A stretch of 64,000 nucleotides of DNA, taken from NCBI RefSeq assembly GCF_007860095.1, contig NZ_SJPT01000004.1, positions 612,729-676,728 on the forward strand, read 5' to 3'. Position numbers and translations under genes: made by a program. How positions within the stretch are numbered: position 1 is the first letter of the stretch; every line of letters starts with the position of its first letter. Source of the stretch: Novipirellula galeiformis. GTDB taxonomy: Bacteria; Planctomycetota; Planctomycetia; Pirellulales; Pirellulaceae. Positions 47,227 through 54,874 of this stretch are shown here, in pieces. The notes beneath the pieces are model-generated. The model made no database searches and had not been told where the DNA came from. It saw nothing but the letters and a program-made list of their open reading frames with translations.

Positions 47227-48492
47227 CTAGGCCGCCTTGGCGATTTTCGGCGTGTCGACATTCACCAACGGTAAGGGGCGAATGCCGAGCAATTTGGCAA
47301 CAATCACGGCGATGGGTGCCGCTGCGAAACTGAGCAAAGCGCCCATCTTCACGGAATCTTGCTCCATCCCCGCGGTGGTGAACGCCGCGACCGAGACGAA
47401 CAAGGCAACCGTGAACCCAATCCCAGCAATCATTCCGAGGGTTACCACGTGGCGATAATCCATCCCCGCAGGTTTCTCGAGTTTCAAGGCCTTTTCGGCG
47501 AACAGCGTTAACAAGGTGATGCCAACCGGTTTGCCGATCAACAGTCCTGCCAGCACGACCCAGGTGCCCGTGCCCAGACTGCTCATCACCACGCCCGCGT
47601 TAGCGAGTCCGAATAGTCCGAGTCCGAATTCAACCGGGAGTTTCCAAAAGTGTTCGAATTCATTGAGTGTGTCATGCCGACCGCGTTCAGCGCGAGCATA
47701 GAATCCGAGGTCGGTATGTGCGTGAGGCATGAACGGGATGATCGGAACCAAGCCCAAGGCCGGATGAATATTGGCCTGGTAAAAGCTAAACCAGGAAATG
47801 ATTCCCGGTCCGATCAAATAGGCCCAATGCGAATGGACTTTCGAGCGGCGGAGTTGCATCGTCAAAAGTACCGCACCGACGGTCAATAGCAACCATTCAG
47901 GACGGATTTCGGCTTGCGGATAGAATACCGCCAAGATGATCAATCCCGCGGCGTCATCGGCGATCGCAAGTAGCAACAAGAACGCAATCGCGGGATGGCT
48001 CGCCCCAAAAATGAACCGTGCGATCAAGTAGCTAAAGGCAATGTCGGTCGCACAAGGGATCGCCCATCCTCGGCCCAAGGAATCATGAGTTCCGGTGAAA
48101 TAGGTTCCCGCGATGTAAACGATCGCGGGCCCCAGGATTCCGCCTACCGTGGCAAGCAGCGGAGTGGCCGCTTTCTTAGGATTGGCAAGCGAACCGCCGG
48201 GCAACAAGGATTCCCATACTTCCTTTGCCGCAATCGCAAAGAACAATGCCATCACAATATCGTTGACAAAAAAGTGCAGCGTAAAGCCATGCGAATGTGC
48301 TTCGGCGGCAGTCTCATGTCCGGCGCTAGGAGCATGGTGAAACAGCGAAAGCAAATCAAAGTTAATAAAGGCTTGATAGCTGCTGGTGTGAACGTTAGCC
48401 CAGATCAAAGCCGAAACCGCACCTGCGATCAGCAAGAAGGAATTGTCGATCAGTTTGCGAACGAGTCCGCGTTTTTCTTGTTGCCCAGACAT
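47227..48492 (-). CDS. nhaA: Na+/H+ antiporter NhaA
   Basis: 421 residues, about twelve membrane helices. The ion-binding aspartate pair lies in LLLLAIADDAAGLIILAVFY (E. coli D163/D164). GPAIVYIAGTYFTGTHDSLG with GWAIPCATDIAFSYLIARFI is the NhaA helix-4 block, and PVEFGLGLFGLANAGVVMSS and GIGFTVALFVSVAAF are conserved. A His-rich insert (HAPSAGHETAAEAHSHG) lies in an early periplasmic loop. NhaA exports sodium in exchange for protons, which fits a marine organism. Single gene with 285 bp to the LOG gene upstream. Confidence 0.96.
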   Translation of the reverse strand: MSGQQEKRGLVRKLIDNSFLLIAGAVSALIWANVHTSSYQAFINFDLLSLFHHAPSAGHETAAEAHSHGFTLHFFVNDIVMALFFAIAAKEVWESLLPGGSLANPKKAATPLLATVGGILGPAIVYIAGTYFTGTHDSLGRGWAIPCATDIAFSYLIARFIFGASHPAIAFLLLLAIADDAAGLIILAVFYPQAEIRPEWLLLTVGAVLLTMQLRRSKVHSHWAYLIGPGIISWFSFYQANIHPALGLVPIIPFMPHAHTDLGFYARAERGRHDTLNEFEHFWKLPVEFGLGLFGLANAGVVMSSLGTGTWVVLAGLLIGKPVGITLLTLFAEKALKLEKPAGMDYRHVVTLGMIAGIGFTVALFVSVAAFTTAGMEQDSVKMGALLSFAAAPIAVIVAKLLGIRPLPLVNVDTPKIAKAA

Positions 48493-49041
48493 ATAACCAC
48501 GCTGTCATCGATGATGAGTCGATTTTGAGTTTGAAAGATAATGGTGAAAAGTGACAGACCCAAGAAAGGTGGCTGCCCGAAATCAAGCGTGGGTCACTTT
48601 TGGAAGTGCGACTTCATTTCGTTCCATTGCTTTGTTGTCAAAATCGGAGGGCAAATCGGACTGTGACGTCTGTTCCGATCAGTATATCGGTCGGGAGGGG
48701 GGGGCAGGCCAGAAAAGGGCGGACTTTCCGCGGTGATGAGATTGGGCAACGAATCGTCGACGTCCGCCCGTGTCCGACGATCATGCTCGTCCGGCAATCG
48801 CTGAGAATTTGAGCATAGGGAGAGCTTGGCACGAATCTCAATCAAAGCTGCCGCCGCAAACAGGGCAAGCCGAAGGCGTCCGTGGTTGACGGGAATCGGC
48901 GACGCCTTCGGTGTGCCATTAAACTTGGAAAGATCGGCTTAGCTGTGGATTAGCGAGTCGATCGGAGCAAAGAGAAGCAGCATGCCTGCGGCCTCCCTAT
49001 CGCGACGCCCGCCATGCCGCGGGCAAACCTCCGAGATTGGT
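48493..49041. other. Intergenic gap, 549 bp
   Basis: Contains an inverted repeat aaaagtgac / gtcactttt (48547-48555 and 48593-48601) enclosing 37 bp, and another ccgaaggcgtc / gacgccttcgg (48870-48880 and 48901-48911). Neither has a T-run. No gene supported. Confidence 0.6.
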
Positions 49042-49287
49042 TTACTGCTTCGTGGGTTCCGCTGGGGGCTCCGCTGGTTTTACTGGCTCCGCTGGTTTCG
49101 CTGGCGTTTCCGCTTCGCTTTCTAATGCGGGTGGTGTTACCTCAGGCATGGCGGGCTTCATCACTTCATGCTGCTCTGCTGACTCCGCTGGGGGCGACTG
49201 CGCGGCGGGTTGATCGGTCTTGTTGTCGCATCCCGCTACCATTAGTAATGCACCACAAAGCACGCAAGCAAACGTAAAACGTTTCAT
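49042..49287 (-). CDS. Small Pro/Glu-rich lipoprotein
   Basis: 81 residues from ATG 49287, with ggag eight bases upstream; the frame is open much further (to 49653), but the upstream part has no features. The lipobox LLMVAGC places lipidated Cys at residue 20 after a short signal. The rest is low-complexity Pro/Ala/Glu/Lys (ETPAKPAEPVKPAEPPAEPT) and probably spans or lines the periplasm as a flexible stalk. No family recognised. Small lipoproteins of this kind are common and often unannotated. Confidence 0.72.
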   Translation of the reverse strand: MKRFTFACVLCGALLMVAGCDNKTDQPAAQSPPAESAEQHEVMKPAMPEVTPPALESEAETPAKPAEPVKPAEPPAEPTKQ

Positions 49288-49754
49288 CTCAAACTCCATG
49301 TTCGTGTATCCATTTGACATCGCAGCTGCACCACCGCGGCGACCGAAACCTTTTCGGCCTTTTGAGTCGCAGTGATATTCTGCGCCGAGCCTGTTTGGCT
49401 TCAGGTGGCGGTTGCAACAGCATGTCTTGTGCCGAAGCCCGTCGAGACGCACTGAAATGTCGCGGCGGTGTCGCTCTGGATTCGCGTTTACAAACGGCGC
49501 AGTGTTTGCATTGCCAGCGTTAGCATCGGTTTTGTTTTGGCTTGCACGCTCAGCAAGAAACGGCCTGGTAAGCGAGAGTCGGCCGAATTTGCGACGCAAC
49601 CCAATGTGCGACAACGTCACAAGTGACTTGCCAAACGTGTCATCGCGCACCAACGCGAGTCGTCGTGAGGGGCGCCCGCGATCGGAGGTGCACTGAATAA
49701 CAATCCCTCTGATGACTCCGATGCAGCACCTCGAATCATCAAACGGAAAAAATC
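49288..49754. other. Intergenic gap, 467 bp
   Basis: Divergent gap between the lipoprotein and alcohol dehydrogenase genes. Short frames exist on both strands but none has a motif or ribosome-binding site. Should hold the promoters of both. Confidence 0.55.
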
Positions 49755-50765
49755 ATGAGAGCGATGGTCTTGTCGCAAACCGCTTTGCTGAGCGATGAGC
49801 CCGAGCCGCTACACTGTATGGAGCTGGACACGCCACAGCCCGCCGAAAACGAATTGCTGATTCGTGTCGCGGCGTGTGGGGTTTGTCACACCGAGCTCGA
49901 TGAAATCGAAGGTCGCTTGACTCCATCACGCCTACCGATCGTGCTCGGGCATGAAGTGGTGGGCCGCGTTGCCGAGCGAGGCTCCCAGGTCACCCGTTTT
50001 GATATCGGAGATCGAGTTGGGGTAGGGTGGATCCATCATTCCAGTGGCACGCCCGCCGAGAACCTCTCGCCACAGTTCGCTGCGACCGGTTGTGATGTCA
50101 ACGGCGGCTACGCTGAATTCATGACCGTACCGGAAACCTATGCGGTGGCGATCCCCGACCGTTTCAGCGATGCGCAGGCCGCGCCGCTAATGTGTGCCGG
50201 CGCGATCGGATACCGCGCGTTGCGGTTAACGGGACTTCGTGATGGCGAGCCGCTCGGCTTGATGGGCTTTGGAGGCTCGGGACATCTCGTTTTACAAACC
50301 GCGAAGCATCTCTTTCCAAACTCGCCCGTGTACGTATTCACGCGAGAGGAATCGGTCCAGCGGTTCGCATGCAAATTGTCCGCAGATTGGGCGGGAGGCA
50401 TCGACGCGACGCCCCCGCAACCGTTGAACGCGATCATCGACACAACGCCTGCCTGGAAACCCGTGGTGGAATCACTGAAAAAACTTCACCCCGGAGGCCG
50501 TTTGGTGATTAACGCGATTCGTAAGGAAGACGCGGATAAAGAGGAGCTGTTGAAACTAAGTTATCACGAGCATTTGTGGATGGAACGCGAGATCAAGTCG
50601 GTCGCAAACTTAACGCACGCGGACATCGCCGAGTTCTTGCCGCTCGCCGCAGCGATCCCGATCCTCCCCGAAGTCACCCTTTTTCGGCTCGAACAAGCCA
50701 ACGCGGCTCTACGCAACCTGCGACGTGGACAAATCAAGGGTGCCAACGTCTTGGTTGTGGCGTGA
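49755..50765 (+). CDS. Zinc-dependent alcohol dehydrogenase family protein lacking structural-zinc cysteines
   Basis: 336-residue medium-chain dehydrogenase. Catalytic zinc ligands are present: VAACGVCHTELDE (Cys about 44), VLGHEVVGRV (His 66) and LMCAGAIGYRALRL. The Rossmann part LGLMGFGGSGHLVLQTAKHL follows. In typical members a lobe with four cysteines follows GDRVGVGW; here the text is IHHSSGTPAENLSPQFAATG with those cysteines gone and the loop shortened. Such forms (adhA-type 'zinc-binding alcohol dehydrogenase') are known in stress-linked clusters. It is probably an NAD(P)-dependent alcohol/aldehyde reductase. It opens the island with DUF2267, baeRF, GT4, GH130 and CBS genes. Confidence 0.9.
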   Translation: MRAMVLSQTALLSDEPEPLHCMELDTPQPAENELLIRVAACGVCHTELDEIEGRLTPSRLPIVLGHEVVGRVAERGSQVTRFDIGDRVGVGWIHHSSGTPAENLSPQFAATGCDVNGGYAEFMTVPETYAVAIPDRFSDAQAAPLMCAGAIGYRALRLTGLRDGEPLGLMGFGGSGHLVLQTAKHLFPNSPVYVFTREESVQRFACKLSADWAGGIDATPPQPLNAIIDTTPAWKPVVESLKKLHPGGRLVINAIRKEDADKEELLKLSYHEHLWMEREIKSVANLTHADIAEFLPLAAAIPILPEVTLFRLEQANAALRNLRRGQIKGANVLVVA

Positions 50766-50888
50766 GCCCGTATTCGCGGCGCGGTCTGCGTTGGCATGAT
50801 CGACGCGGTGTCACGGTTGGGTTCCGTGATTTGACGTCCTACTCAAATGCGTCGTCGCACGCGTATTCAAATCGCGATCGATTAGGGC

Positions 50889-51443
50889 TCACTCCTTTGG
50901 CATTAGCTCTCGTAGTGGTTTGGGAAGAATCGCTTTGATATCGGCGATTTCACCTTGGCTGACATGTCGGCTGAGGATGCTCAAGACGGCGCGGGTCAAG
51001 CGTTCGGGGTCGATGCTCGAATCGTTAGGAAACTCATGTAAAACATGCTCGAAGAACGCTTGTTGGGATCGGTCTTTGACGGGAGCATGGCTTGGTTGCC
51101 AGCCTTCGAAAAACATACCGCGAATCAAGGTCGGCAATTGTGCCGAGACGTCGGCCATTTCGTGAAGCGTCAAGCGATCGCGAAGCGCATGTAAAACGAC
51201 GCGCAACGCATGATAGGCTTTTTGAGCATCCTGCCACTGTAACTCGACCATCAGTTCGCTGACCCAGCGTTTCGTTTTCTGCACGGTCGTCGCAAAGGCG
51301 GGAATGTTGCTGCGTCCTTGTTTCGGCTTCGCTTTGGTGCTCGCGTTGCCTTCGTCGCGCTCGGTGCCCTCATCGCCGGTGTTGAAGACAATATAGAACT
51401 CCTCGACACCGTGCACATTGCTGTAGATGGAGGTGCCATTCAT
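50889..51443 (-). CDS. DUF2267 protein
   Basis: 184 residues. The core FATTVQKTKRWVSELMVELQ, AYHALRVVLHALRDRLTLHE, DVSAQLPTLIRGMFFEGWQP and AVLSILSRHVSQGEIADIKA match DUF2267, an all-helical domain of unknown function. An N-terminal stretch of about 55 residues is charged and not conserved; agga nine bases before ATG 51443 supports the long start. From knowledge of the family, DUF2267 genes often sit with universal stress, CBS and alcohol dehydrogenase genes, as here. Function unknown. Confidence 0.87.
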   Translation of the reverse strand: MNGTSIYSNVHGVEEFYIVFNTGDEGTERDEGNASTKAKPKQGRSNIPAFATTVQKTKRWVSELMVELQWQDAQKAYHALRVVLHALRDRLTLHEMADVSAQLPTLIRGMFFEGWQPSHAPVKDRSQQAFFEHVLHEFPNDSSIDPERLTRAVLSILSRHVSQGEIADIKAILPKPLRELMPKE

Positions 51444-51711
51444 GATTTATGTCCTGGGAGCGAGGAAATCGGGAGGACTTGTGGAACTATCGATTCTATT
51501 CCTAAGCAACCTAAGCAACTGGTGGGCCACAAAATGGGAACGTCAGAAAAGAAAGCGACTAAGAGGGCAAAGTGTGGAGTGGCTTCGCATGGCTGGGGTG
51601 ACTCGATCACGATGCGTGCGCGTTTCGCTGCACCGCGAAGCAGCCATTTTATTGCCGGTGGCGCGTCGTTTGCTTTGCAGCTTCTTCAGCTAACCACGGA
51701 GAACTTCAACG

Positions 51712-52671
51712 ATGACTGACTCAAATGAGCTCGAACATCCCTGGCTTGTCGCTGTCTGGCCTGGCATGGGACACGTTGCCCTGAGCGCGGGGTACTACTT
51801 GATGTCGAAACTGGGGATGAATCAATTCGCCGAGCTTTCCTCGGCAGGTTTGTTCGATATCGATGTGGCGATCGTGCGAGACGGGTTGGTCCAGAAGCCG
51901 AATCGGCCGCAGAGCCGTTTGTTCGCTTGGAAGGCGCCGCCGGGCCAACGAGACGTGATTGTCTTTATCGGTGAAGCGCAGCCGCCGTTGGGCAAGTATG
52001 CATTTTGTGAACGTCTGCTCGACCTTGCTCGCGAGTTGCGTGTCGAGCGAGTTTTCACGTTTGCAGCGATGGCGACCGAGATGCATCTTGGCGATGACGC
52101 GCGAGTCTTTGTGGCGGCGACGGGACAACCGCTGCTCGATGAACTCGCCAACACGAACGTTCATCGGCTGGGCGAAGGGCATGTCGGAGGGCTCAACGGC
52201 GTGTTGCTTGCTGCGGCGATTGAGAAAGGAATACCGGGGATTTGCTTGCTCGGCGAAATGCCTCACGTGTTTTCACAAATGTTGTATCCCAAAGCTTCCT
52301 TGGCGGTGTTGCGCGTCTTTGTCGAGTTGGCAGGGATTGAATTGGATTTTGCCGAACTCGCCAAACACGCCGAAGCGACGGAGCACCGTTTGGGACAATT
52401 GATTGCCGAGGTGCAGCGGCGACTTGAGGCGGTCGAGGACGAAGATACGGGCGAAGGAGATAAAACCGGCGGCGAGCCGTGGCAGTCCGAACCGACCGAA
52501 TCGGGGATTTCTCCGGAGGATGAACGACATCTCGAAACGATGTTCGATGCTGCCAAGCAAGATCGCTCCCGAGCGTTTGAGTTGAAAAGCGAACTCGATC
52601 GACTCGGCGTGTTTGAAGACTATGAGGATCGCTTTCTCGATTTGTTCAAAAAGGAGGATCCCGGAGCGTAG
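51712..52671 (+). CDS. PAC2-family protein (proteasome-assembly-chaperone-like)
   Basis: 319 residues. WLVAVWPGMGHVALSAGYYL, VIVFIGEAQPPLGKYAFCER, VERVFTFAAMATEMHLGDDA, LGEGHVGGLNGVLLAAAIEK and PGICLLGEMPHVFSQMLYPK are the PAC2 pattern. PAC2 proteins in archaea and eukaryotes help 20S proteasome assembly; bacterial members outside actinobacteria are uncharacterised. The final 110 residues are an acidic linker and helical segment without assignment. ggaga precedes ATG 51712 at nine bases. No proteasome gene is in the window. It sits between DUF2267 and baeRF genes. Confidence 0.85.
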   Translation: MTDSNELEHPWLVAVWPGMGHVALSAGYYLMSKLGMNQFAELSSAGLFDIDVAIVRDGLVQKPNRPQSRLFAWKAPPGQRDVIVFIGEAQPPLGKYAFCERLLDLARELRVERVFTFAAMATEMHLGDDARVFVAATGQPLLDELANTNVHRLGEGHVGGLNGVLLAAAIEKGIPGICLLGEMPHVFSQMLYPKASLAVLRVFVELAGIELDFAELAKHAEATEHRLGQLIAEVQRRLEAVEDEDTGEGDKTGGEPWQSEPTESGISPEDERHLETMFDAAKQDRSRAFELKSELDRLGVFEDYEDRFLDLFKKEDPGA

Positions 52672-53006
52672 CTTTCGTCGTTTCCCTTTCCCGATTGAAG
52701 CGATCGCGGCGAGTTCGACAATGCGGCGGTTTGCAAGCGTTTCCCAATCGGGGCGTGCGGTTGGCTCACCACTGCGGCTCAACGTTCGGTGTCAATGATG
52801 GGCCATTGGGGACCTGCAATGGTATCCGAGGGGGCGGCGGGTGTGCATCCCCGCGCAGATCGCACCGCTTCGACGGGAATTGAAAAGAAGGCTCTGCGAA
52901 CGCAAAGCAAATCAGATGAATCACAAACACGGGAATTACATCCTCACAGGAACAGCGTTTGCACTATTTGCATTTCTAAAATGCTCATTTGAATAAGGAA
53001 AATGTG
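52672..53006. other. Intergenic gap, 335 bp
   Basis: Between the PAC2 and baeRF genes on the plus strand. I see no terminator, repeat or gene; aagga at 52995-52999 is the baeRF ribosome-binding site. Confidence 0.5.
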
Positions 53007-54188
53007 ATGGCGTTCAAACGATTCACTCGTGACGACTTGGACCGCTTGATCGCCAGCGTGGGCGGTCCACATCTGAGTTTGTACCTGCCCCCGCCTCCCT
53101 CGATTAACGCCGCAGACCAAGATCGAATTCGAATCGGTAATGTGGCGCGAAGTGCCCAAGAATCGCTGGCAAAGCATTGGATGTCCGAAGCAGACGCCGC
53201 CGGCTTTCTGGGGCCGCTACGCAAGTTGGCCAACACGCCGGCGCTTGCGACTCCCCGCACCCACGGGATTGCGGTCTTTCTGCAGGGTGATTCACTCGAG
53301 ACGTTTCGTGTTGAAAGTGCGGTTAAAGAACATTGGACCATCGCACGTGCGTTTCAGGTTCGCTCCTTGCTACCAAGTCTGGGACAGCTCGAGGCCTATA
53401 ATGTGCTCACGTTGAGCCAAAAACGAGTCGCTTTGTTCGCGGGCACGGTTGACGTGTTGGAGCGGAGGAGCGTTCCCGGGTTGGAGGAGAGTTTCGAGCA
53501 GTTGCAGGACTCATTGACCGCCGAGCCACAGCTCCAAGCCCATTCGGCCGCTAGTAGCATGCGGGGTAAACAGGGCGGCAAACAGGGCGCGGTCTTTCAT
53601 GGGCAAGGCGGGCTGCCGGACTCGGAAAAGAAGGACTTTGAAAACTATTTAAAACGGGTCGATGATGTCGTCTGCGGCTACTTGCGGCAATCTCCTGCTA
53701 CGCCGCTGATTCTAGCGGGAGTGGATTCGGTGACAGCAACGTTTCGCTCGGTTTGCCGGTACGATTCGCTGCTCGCCGATTCGCTCTCGGGTAACGTCGA
53801 TCATCTCTCGGCCGATCAACTTCGGATGCGAGTGGCCGATATTGTCACGGAGGAAAACGGACGCCAGCGCGAGCAAGATGCCTCACGAATTCGCGAACAT
53901 GACGTGCCCACCGCGACCGAGTCTGAACGCATTTTGATCGCGGCATTCGAAGGCCGTATCGACACGTTGTTCATCGACCGAGACGCATCGCTTCACGGGA
54001 TGTTTATGGTCGATCGCGGTATCTTGAAGGAGGTGCATCACGCACCGACAGGTGACCCCGCCGACGAGAGTCATGATTTGATCGAGCTGGCTGCCGTGCA
54101 AACCCTCAAAACCGGCGGCACGGTCCATGCGGTGCCAACCGACGCGATGCCGGTCGCGACCACCATGGCCGCGGCCCTGCGGTTTTGA
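53007..54188 (+). CDS. Bacterial archaeo-eukaryotic release factor family protein (baeRF, family 3/7-like)
   Basis: 393 residues from ATG 53007 (aagga eight bases upstream). The N-terminus GGPHLSLYLPPPPSINAADQ is the baeRF opening, where related proteins read xxSIYLPTHRxxxxxQDPIR. The central GKQGGKQGAVFHGQGG (about 188-202) is the glycine/glutamine loop occupying the place of the eRF1 GGQ loop. YLRQSPATPLILAGVDSVTA and a C-terminal ILIAAFEGRIDTLFIDRDAS complete the RF1/eL30-like layout. These proteins are predicted to hydrolyse peptidyl-tRNA in ribosome rescue or stress; this is prediction from sequence studies, with little direct proof. It is co-oriented with the cytochrome and GT4 genes. 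Confidence 0.8.
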   Translation: MAFKRFTRDDLDRLIASVGGPHLSLYLPPPPSINAADQDRIRIGNVARSAQESLAKHWMSEADAAGFLGPLRKLANTPALATPRTHGIAVFLQGDSLETFRVESAVKEHWTIARAFQVRSLLPSLGQLEAYNVLTLSQKRVALFAGTVDVLERRSVPGLEESFEQLQDSLTAEPQLQAHSAASSMRGKQGGKQGAVFHGQGGLPDSEKKDFENYLKRVDDVVCGYLRQSPATPLILAGVDSVTATFRSVCRYDSLLADSLSGNVDHLSADQLRMRVADIVTEENGRQREQDASRIREHDVPTATESERILIAAFEGRIDTLFIDRDASLHGMFMVDRGILKEVHHAPTGDPADESHDLIELAAVQTLKTGGTVHAVPTDAMPVATTMAAALRF

Positions 54189-54367
54189 ATCGCGGAAAAT
54201 ATCGCTCCGCGGTCGCCAGCAAATCCGTCACGCTGCGGCCGCCTTTTTGCGACCAGAACGTATCACGCTCGATGCAATGATTGCGATTCCGATGGCGTGG
54301 CAGCTTTGGTCGCGTTCCATCCCCTCTCGATTTGCAACGATCATTGTTTCACTCGGAGAAATTTTCC

Positions 54368-54826
54368 ATGAGAACGTCATTGCTAGGCATGGTTTTACTC
54401 GTTTTGTTTTCGGTTGGATGCCGACCCGATTCAAAATCGGGAAAGGGATTCACGTTACCCACCGGCGATATTGAACGCGGTAAACAAGCCTTCACTCAAC
54501 TGCAGTGTCATGCGTGTCATACCGTTTCGGACGTGACGTTGGAGCCGATTGAAACGGACCCGAACCAAACCATGGTTTCGCTCGGGGGCGCTAAGACGCG
54601 AGTGCAAACCTATGGAGATCTCGTCACGTCGATCATCAATCCATCGCATCGCTTCGCTCAGGGGTATCCAAGTGAAGACGTGGCCATCGATGGCACCTCC
54701 AAAATGCGCAGCTACAACGATGAGATGACAGTCCAGCAACTCATCGATCTTGTCGCCTTTTTGGAATCGCACTATTCAGTAATCCAATACGATCCGACCC
54801 CCTACGCCCCCTATTACCACTTGTAG
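54368..54826 (+). CDS. Lipoprotein cytochrome c (single haem)
   Basis: 152 residues from ATG 54368; the frame is open to 54281 but the signal begins here. MRTSLLGMVLLVLFSVGC is a lipoprotein signal with lipidated Cys 18. IERGKQAFTQLQCHACHTVS carries the haem motif C47-H-A-C50-H51, and a distal methionine is probable in SKMRSYNDEM. The fold fits class I cytochrome c. It is membrane-tethered in the periplasm and may take electrons for a terminal oxidase. It lies 179 bp after the baeRF gene and 48 bp before the GT4 fusion gene. Confidence 0.88.
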   Translation: MRTSLLGMVLLVLFSVGCRPDSKSGKGFTLPTGDIERGKQAFTQLQCHACHTVSDVTLEPIETDPNQTMVSLGGAKTRVQTYGDLVTSIINPSHRFAQGYPSEDVAIDGTSKMRSYNDEMTVQQLIDLVAFLESHYSVIQYDPTPYAPYYHL

Positions 54827-54874
54827 CACGTTTCATCGACCGTTCAATCGCAATTCAAGCTCGAGGCACTTTCG

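Noticed and set aside
49412-49696. Plus-strand 94-residue frame in the gap before the alcohol dehydrogenase
   Set aside because: No ribosome-binding site, Arg/Ser-rich composition, no motif.
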